64,000 nucleotides of DNA, taken from the NCBI GenBank assembly GCA_020064725.1, contig JAGTWJ010000017.1, positions 2,542,001 to 2,606,000 of the forward strand, written 5' to 3'. The stretch is from Drechslerella dactyloides (lineage: Eukaryota > Ascomycota > Orbiliomycetes > Orbiliales > Orbiliaceae). Position numbers and translations under genes: made by a program. Below, piece by piece: positions 49,038 to 57,900 of the stretch (its first letter is position 1; every line of letters begins with the position of its first letter). Under the pieces are notes generated by a model that saw nothing but the letters and a program-made list of their open reading frames with translations, did no database searches and was not told the origin of the DNA.

Positions 49038-50732
49038 GGCTGGGGAGTGGAGAGAGGAACTAATACCTCTCGACCTCAGTCACTGAATTACAGTATGATA
49101 TTGGCTGGCGGATCAAATCGTTGATGAATTGCGGATCGAGTACCTCGACAGAATATATACAAACAATATGTCATTGAGTGGTACGTAGTGTGAAGGTCCG
49201 CGACCAGCAGCGAATCTCTCGTAATTTCAGGTTTCTCCATACCTACATACGTAGAGATTAGATAATGTGGCTTTAGAGCAGTAAGGGTAAGACTCCCACA
49301 GATCGATTGCCCGATCTGTCTCAAAGTCCAACGGGGAACGAACAGGAATCGGCAGAACCAAAAGGTCAGCAGTAGCCCGTGTTCATACAAAGTTACCACG
49401 ACTCTTCCAGTCGACCAGCAGGGATCGCGGCTAGCCGACTGTAGTGCCGAACCGGACCCCGAGCCTTTCCGCATACGGCTCGACCGTTTGCCAAAAGTGG
49501 TAAAAAAAGCGGAAATCTGCGTGCCGATTGGCTGCCGAGGGCGACAACGCATTCCATGCTGTTGTGGTTTTTCGCTTGATCAATTGAGACAAAACAGCCA
49601 AGTTGATGGAGGAACGCGTTAACGCCGAGGCCGTTGGAGAAGACGGATCGAGTCAAGTTATGCATTAATGGAGTTAAGCTAATTAAGTCGCTTTTGAATA
49701 CTGATGAGGATTTGCGCTATTCCGATACCGAGTCGCGAGTCGTGGGCTTGCACGACGATAAAAATCAAACTGGAAATGTACCATACTATCAGCAACAAGG
49801 CTGAAATGTCAGCCTGGTGCCTGATATCAACCTGAATGTGTTAGCATCTCGATACAACTAGGCTCACAGCTGGTAATATGTCCGTAATATTTTTCTCTCT
49901 GGTTTACATTCTGGGCGCCGCGGGGCTCCCAAGGGCTTGACTATATTCCGTGAAATATATCAAGAATGTTTGTCCATGGCCTGGTTAAGCTGATAGTTAT
50001 AGCAAAGCGTCATTGCGAGATAGTTCAAATACTATCTAGGGAGGTGCTAGCTGAAATAGTATAGTACGTAGCTGTAGATCCGGGCGCGTATCGGACCGAT
50101 CGATATGGACGCATGAGATCTACAGCGGGGTGTGTTGGCGTGTCGTTGGAGGTGAGACAACGAGAGCGTGCGGTCGTCGATCCCGACGGTGCCACAAGAC
50201 GACGTCATTTCATCGGGATAGCGGGTTGCGATAGCAGGGCACCCAGGAGCTGTAGTACAGCCCGTTTTTATATTCTATGTAAGCATGCTTGAGTTGCGGG
50301 GTAGTATTTCCCCGATTGCTGTAATGCCTTCCGTGAGTCCTGAACCTCGAACCTCAAATCGCCGGGTAGGCATATCATTTCAACGTTCGCCACTCTACTC
50401 CGATGCCTCAGTCAGCGATGTCTTCTCCAGTCAAGAGCGGCTCCGTCCGTACAAAGGTAGGATCGATCGCGAGCCACTCTCCATCCAGCTCGAGGGCCGC
50501 CCGCGATCGTGGCGCGGCTCCAGTGTACAAGCTCCATTGCGTCCCTAAAGCCTCGCAGACAGCGAATCAGCAGGTGCCGTCCCCCAGTTCTAGGCCTTCA
50601 GGCTTAACTTTAAATCGCATTCATCGTTAGTCGTTCGTACATGCATGCACGGATGGCAGGTCAACTCCCATGGCGTGAGACATACTAACGCGTATCCTTG
50701 TTGTTTGCGGACAGCCCCAACCGCCACCCAAG
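49038..50732. other. Divergent intergenic region
   Basis: Separates the coiled-coil gene (minus) from the GX3-repeat gene (plus). No supportable gene, RNA or repeat recognised; several short frames lack coding bias. Confidence 0.4.
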
Positions 50733-51474
50733 ATGGCCGCCAAACATCACGATCAGAAGCCACCACCTACATATACTTCATGCCCACCGACTCCGGACAA
50801 GAAAGGCAACCGCCATTTCAAGCACAGGCTTGAAGTCTTCGAGAGACAGCTCAACCACAAAGACAAGTCAACAGATCCATGCCTCGACCGAAAACCAACT
50901 CTCGCCGAAAAGGATACAATCAAAAAGCTCACACCTTCGCCATTGGGCCTGTCGCACTTGGACGGGCCAGAAGGCCTTCTAGCCCTCTACGAAGAAGCCC
51001 CATTCCACGGTGGTGGTGGAGCTGGAGACATCTCTGGCGACCTATTCGATCAATACGACAACAGCCGTGCCAACCTCATCCGTTTGTGCAAAATAGCCTA
51101 TGAAAAGGGCAGAAAGGACGGAGTAGCGGAAGACCGTAAAAAGGTCAAAGAAGAAGGCTACCGCCAAGGCTTTAAGGATGGGCAAAAATTGGGCTGCGAG
51201 GACGGTTGGAAAGAGGGGTACCGTGAAGGGTATGATGAGGGATACATGAAAGGGCGAGACTACGGGGATAAGAAGATCGAAAAGGAAATTAACGAGACCA
51301 TTGCGGAACTTACCAAGAACCCGAATGCGTTGCTGATGAGCTGTGAGTATACCGTCGGAGCGGGCGAGCATACGAGCCAGTTGGCGGGTATATCCTAACG
51401 AAAATCGGAAATATATAGCCCCGAAACTTCTTCATCCGGATTCTACCAACAAGAGCTTGATAAATATGATCTAG
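50733..51474 (+). CDS. GX3-repeat protein (Yae1/Lto1-like motif)
   Basis: I read two exons: 50733-51342 and 51419-51474, with a GTGAGT donor, a CTAAC branch site and an ATAG acceptor, giving 221 residues. If the intron is retained the frame ends at 51398 with a different tail. The N-terminus is polar and Pro/Lys-rich. From Gly142 to residue 181 a glycine occurs at every fourth position ten times without a break (GYRQGFKDGQKLGCED, then GWKEGYREGYDEGYMK, then GRDYG); Gly126 and Gly130 are in the same register. A repeated GX3 motif is the hallmark of Yae1 and Lto1, adaptors that deliver Fe-S clusters to the ABC protein Rli1. The rest of the protein does not obviously match either, so this may be a separate GX3 protein. 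The repeat should form one amphipathic helix with a glycine stripe. Confidence 0.75.
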
Positions 51475-51968
51475 ATCTGCTCCAACGTGACTCATGATCT
51501 TTCGGATTGTTCATGTTGCGACTCTTTGGCTAGATGGCTTTGTATATACTTGTTCTTGCGCTAGCACGCAATTCCACTATTCTTCAGGTATGATTGTCTC
51601 GGAGAACTTCGGCGAGGGTGAACATCGGAGATTCTAACTTATAAGACCAGAGAGGCCCGCAACTTGATTCATCTCTGACGCTTTGTTGCAACACCTTATA
51701 ATTATGGGAATCCAACAGCTATTCTAGTTCTTCGAGCAGGTTATAACAAAATTTATCAAATCCTCAAATGCTTTTGGTAAAATTGTCTATCGCAACGGTC
51801 TGTTGACGCCATAAAGATCAAAAACAAAAAATTCTAAACATCGCCAAACCGGTAAATCAAAGGGAAATTTAAATGCAAATCAAAAGGCCTGACGCCACCG
51901 CGGAAACATATGCAGGTACAAAACCCCAAAGAAAAGCACAAGGGAAAAGGTACACAACCAAACGATGT
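51475..51968. other. Convergent 3' intergenic region
   Basis: AT-rich stretch between the GX3 gene and the NRPS 3' end; presumably both transcript ends lie here. Nothing else seen. Confidence 0.4.
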
Positions 51969-54900
51969 CTATAATCTAGCACGAATAATACCAGTTCGCC
52001 CCCGTCTCTTCGACCTCGTATCTCTAGATCTCCCTCCGTTTGCGTCAGGGAGATAACCAATTCCAACCAAATACTCAATATTCTTCTTCAGTGCCGCCTT
52101 GATCTGGATCTTCTGGGTTTCTTCCGGTCCGGTGGAACTTTTGGCGACTCCCAACTGGCCTAAGAACTGGAACACGGGCCAGAGCACATGAGTGCTACCC
52201 GCAGTCTCCAGCTTTTGGCGCATCAGGTCAAGCCAACTTGACCACTCCACAGGCTTCATGTCGTAATCCAGCTCGTCGATCAACATTGTCCAAAACTCTT
52301 TCACCGCCATACCGTTTCTGACTTGGACAGATGCAGTGACATTGTCGCCAAGTGCCTGGTTGAGAATGGTAGCGGAGACATCGGCTGTAGAAGAGATGCT
52401 GAGCCAGTTTTCTTCTTCGATAGGATACGCCCCAATCTCCATCGCGCTAGCCACCACGCGCCAGAAGAAGTCGTCGGTGTTTGCAACACCTTCTTCCAGA
52501 GTGCCAACCAGGAACGACGGCTTGACGACAGATACATGATCCCCCGCAGCTGAAGTGGTAGCAAATTTTCTCACTAACACCTCCGCCAGGAATTTCGTTT
52601 GGACATATCCGATACTCTTAGCCATGTTCGCGCTGATCTCCTCACGCTTTTCCAGTGCATCATCTTCAAAGTAAGCTCCTCCCGAGATGAAGACGAATCG
52701 AGGTTTCGCAGGCGATTTGTCCACTATCTTCAATAGTTGAACAGTGGAGTTGACGTTTGCTGGTTTGAGAGTATCAAAGTCGGCGACCCAGTTGACTATG
52801 GCACCGTTGTGGATGATAATATCAATGGAACTATTTAGATCGATCCATTGTTCTGCTGTCAAGCCAAGCTGAGGCTTCGCTAGATCTCCTGCCCAGATTT
52901 CGATCTTAGTTGCAAACTCGTCGCTCCACCACATGTGTTCCTGAGCAACACCAATGACACGCTTCAGGCCTTCCTCAGCGCTGTTTGCTCGAACGAGTAA
53001 GATAACCTTCCTGATATCTTCAGTATTCAGAAGTTGTCTAAGAATCTGCGTTCCCAAAAATCCTGTGGCACCCGTCAAGAAGACTCTAGACTTGTCCGAT
53101 TGTCGCATGATATCGTTCATGCAGTCGTCAAACTCCTTCAGCAGATCGATTTCCCGCTCTTCGACGACTTCGCCAGACTTCGCATTGTGTATTTGCGCAG
53201 CTAGGTCACGAATAGTTGCTCGGCTGTTTGTCAGATTTTGCATGCTAATACTAACACCATACTCTTTGTTGATCGTGGAAGAGAGAGAGACCGCGGTGAT
53301 AGAATCGCCACCGAGGTGGAAGAAAGTCTCGTTCACCCCGACCTCTGTTCTGTCCAAACAGAGAATCTTCGCCCAGATTTCTTGTAGGCTCGCTTCCAAT
53401 TTCGTTGCTGGCATCTCTTTGTTCGGCTTGGCTGAAATCGAATATGATGATATTTCCATAGACGCGATTTGACTTCCGAGCGCTCGCAAAGCTTTCCGAT
53501 CCGTCTTGGTCGCCAAGGTGACTGGGAAACCGCGTAGTGGTACGTATAACTGGGGCACCATGTATTGTGGGAGTTGAGCCCTGATCTTTGTTTCAATAGA
53601 CCGGAAGACATCCCTCAGCTCGTCCGTCATGGGCAGAACCATGTGCCCACTACTGCTATTCTCGACAGAGACCATTGCAGCCAAAAACGAAGATTTGTGT
53701 CCACCACGTATCGAGTCGACAACTTCGACCACAACCTGCCACGATGGTGGGATGTGTTGACTGATGTGGTGTTCTATCTCGCCGAGCTCGATGCGGAGGC
53801 CGTGTAATTTGACTTGCGTGTCCTTCCGGCCAATATAAAGTATGTCGCCGTTCTCGTCGTACCTTACCAAATCTCCGGTTTTGTAGAATCGTCGGAACTC
53901 GTCCGGTCGTCCTGACACTGCCCATTTTGGGTTAACAATGAAGCTATTCCGCGTCTTTTCCTCGTCGTTCAAATAGCCTCTCGCCAGAAGTGGTCCTTCG
54001 AGCAACAGCTCACCGACCATGCCCAGAGGTGTGAGACGGTCGGCGTCGTCTGGGTTAACTATCCACGTAAGTGTGCCCATGTCTCTACCGGTGCCAATAT
54101 TCGAAGGGTCAGACTCCAGGGTAACCTTTTGGCTAATGGTGGCCGCAATGGTAACCTCTGTTGGTCCGTAACAATTCTTGAATGTCAACGGTGCACCCGC
54201 CCATTTCCGAACTTGAGCCGATGTCAATCTCTCACCGCCAACTCTCACGTGCTTGAGCGATGGCACATCCGCTGGGTTAAGCGTGCTTGCGAACGATGGA
54301 GTAGTAAGGACAGTGTTGGCGCGGGACTCGTTGATAAACCCGACTATATTGTTCAGGCGTCCTTCCTCGGACGGTATGCAAACACAGCCTCCGAAGACTA
54401 AGGGGGCTAGAAAATCTTCCACGCTGACATCGAAGCTGAACGACGAGAACTGAAGTGTCCGGGTCTCCGAGGAGAAGCCGGCAGCTTCTTGCCGGGCTTT
54501 CAATCCCGTGGATAGTGCCGCATGTTCAATCACCACGCCTTTAGGTTTGCCGGTGCTTCCAGATGTGAAAATCGCATACACAGGGTTGTGTGGACCTGCT
54601 CGCGAATGCATTGCATTCAAAGATGCCAGCCTAGATTGAGTAAGCGCTTTCGACATGTTAGCGTGTCGAACGAGCTCATTGCCGTATTCCTCCATCGAGA
54701 ACTCTGTCGGAGCGTCAACCGGAGTCTTTCCTCCATACGCACGGCCGGCTGGTGTAAAGACGGGAGATGGGCTTATTGAGGTTGAACTCGCGGGTGTAAG
54801 TAACCCCGAAGTTAGTGTCGATGATAATCCGACAGAAGCGCCGTCAAGACTGTACGACCCATTCTCGAAAGCATCCCTCGAAACTACCATCTTATTCACC

Positions 54901-57900
54901 AACATACCGTCCAGGAGCCTCTCGGTTGTAGGCGTCACCAACACGACGCCAGCTCCAACCTGTCCAAGGATCTCCTCAAGCCTTTGCCGGGGATAATTTA
55001 TGTCAAGCGGCACAAACGCAGCCCCTGCTTTGATGACACCCATAACCGCCACCATCACCCATGCACTCTTCTCGAATAGCAGAGGTACGAATCGCTCGGG
55101 TCCAATCGAAAATTTCTGGACCAAATATTCCGCAAGGTGGCTAGAGAGTGCGTCCAGCTCAGCATATGTGAAGCTCTGGTCCCAGCCATAGACCGCCTCT
55201 GCAAAAGGCCTGGCATGGACGTTCCTCTCAAAGATTTCATGAACGCATTCGGATACAGTTTCGGGGTACTCCTTGTTCCATTCTTCAATCTGCATTCGAT
55301 CGTGAGAACTGAACATATCGATTTCGGCGATAGTCATGGAAGCAGGAGCAGTGTGAAGAGTCTCAAAAACTTGAGCGAAGTGGGACATCAGACGTTCAAC
55401 TTGCACTTTGCTGATCAGGTTCGCATCGAATGTAATCTCCAAGCTGATCGAAGACCTTCCGAGATTGGCTTCCACCACTAGTGGATATGAGGTAAAGTTG
55501 GCAGCCAACTCGGTAGACATTATGGCAGGCCCGAAGAGATTTCCGGTAGTGTTTTGGTCGTTGGAAGTTTGCAACGTTTGAATGACCAACAGGTTCTGGA
55601 AGTCGCAGGCGCTTTTGCAATCTTGACCCATCCGGCCGATATTTTGTAATCCCTTGTGTTCGTAAGGAATCATATTTGTAGCCTGCGCCTGCACAGCTTC
55701 GAGAAACTCTGATATCCGTCCTTGTCCATGCAGCTGAATTCTGACCGGTACTGTAGCGATTGTAGGGCCCATCATCTCCATGACCCCATCGACTGGCGCA
55801 TTTCGTCCGCTCATTGTCATTCCAAACGCAACATCGGATGACTCAGTGTATTGAGATACCACAAAAGCCCAAGCCGCACGGATTAGCGTCGCGATTGTTG
55901 TATTTTGGCCTTGGCGCTTGGTGAAAGAAATCGGGAACGAAAGTGTCTGAGCCCGACGAATATGGTGAGCATCCGTCGGTCGAGCTGGAAAATCCCGTGC
56001 TTGGTAACCTTCCAGTTGTCCGCGCCAGAACTGTTCCGATGCGCTGTCGTTCACCCCCTCAAGATATTTGATAAAGCCAGAAAACTGAGGACAAGATGTC
56101 GAAACGGACATCCCATTGTACATCTCGAAAACTTGCCGCAGCATCAGAGGTACAGACCATCCGTCATATACAGAGTGATGCATTGTGCAAACAAAGTACA
56201 TTTGCTTGCCCTCTGTTATAATTGCGCTTCGCCAAAGTGAGGTTCCGTAATCGAAAATGATCTCCCTATCAGCAGCAAGGTAGGCGTCAAGCCTACCCAC
56301 TACATTCTGCAGGGAAACATCGGCGCTTTTCAAAACAACTTGCAAGGAACCGAATCGCAGTGAGTGTACGATCTTGGTTCGCAATATGTCGTTCCTAGCC
56401 ACGACACGGTCCCAAGCAGCTTGGAACCGGTTGGTGTCAATTGGAATGACACACGGAAATACTAGCTGCGCAACGTATGCATTCTTCTGCATCCTGGAAA
56501 GCACCATGAGGCTTTCTTGCAGAGGGGTGCATCGGTAAATATCCACAATGGAACTCCTAGATATACCGTAGCTTGACTCAATTTCGCCAAAAACGTCCTG
56601 CGCGTCCCCCACACGGCTAAGAAGAGAGTATGGTATGATCGCCTGATGGCTAGAATTAATCTCAGAAACCACACCAGTCTGAATATCGTTGCCCGTGGCT
56701 CGGGTGGCAAGGTCCGAGATGCCTTCGCACTGTAGCACGTCCTTTGCCGTAACAACCACGCCCTCTCTGCGGCAGGCGGGAACAAGCTCCATTGCTGAGA
56801 TGGAATCTCCACCGAGCCTTATAAAGGATTGGTCGAGTGGTATCTCCGAAGGCTGGCGACCAAGCACTTTTGAGAAACAGTCCTGGATAATTTCCTCCGT
56901 TCTCGTGATTGGTGCTGCTCCCGTTGCGTTCCCCGTTGTATTGCTGGTCGCGGAAATCGCTTGCGAAGGAACTGGCAAAGGCTCGGTAGCAGCCTTAGCC
57001 ATAGTCTCGACATACTTTCTGATCTTGAGTCGGTCCAATTTCGCTGATCGGTTAAGCGGAAGTTTTGTCGAGACCAGGTAAGTCGTAGGTAGCATGTACG
57101 GCGGAATATTCGTAGACGCGTACGAACGAATCGCACTGAGCTTTCTGGAGACGGTGTCGAGATTCAGAATAAAATCGTCCTCCGGATCTGTGGAGTTATC
57201 GGCTGAATTATTGAGCTCGAGAATAGCAACAAGCTGTCCAGAATGTGGTCCCGCCTTCGGGACAAGCGCTACACAATTCTGGACAAACTTGTTGCCTTTC
57301 AGGTTCTGCTCGATATCTCCCAACTCGATCCTTTGTCCGTGGTACTTCACTTGAGTGTCCTTGCGTCCGATGAACACCAGTGCACCTTCCGCGTCGTAAC
57401 GTACCAGATCACCCGTCTTATATACCTTTGGGTATATATTTCGAACGCCCCAATCAGCTTGTAAGAATGAGGGATTGTCGATGAATGCGGCAGCGGTCTG
57501 CTCAGGTCGATTAAGATACCCCCTAGCTACAATTGGACCTTCGATTATTAGCTCGCCGATACTTCCCACTGGTACAAGCGCATTGTAATTCTGTGGGTCG
57601 ACAATCCAGTGCCGGCATCCGAGCGGGTGTCCGATGCTAGTCGATGTTGGCTTCACGGCGCTCAATATCTTCTCCGATGTCGCGGCCAAAATTGAGCACT
57701 CTGATGGCCCGTAGCCGTTAAATAGTCTGACATGGCCTGCCCATTTCTGAATATTTTCTTGACTCATAGCTTCGCCAGCAAGTAACACGGACTTGAGACT
57801 CGGTACCATACTAGGCTCCAGCAGGCTTATAACAGATGGCGTTATCAGAATCTGGTTTGCGTTCATCGAATTTATGCTCCCAGCCAGGTCGTTAATGCGG

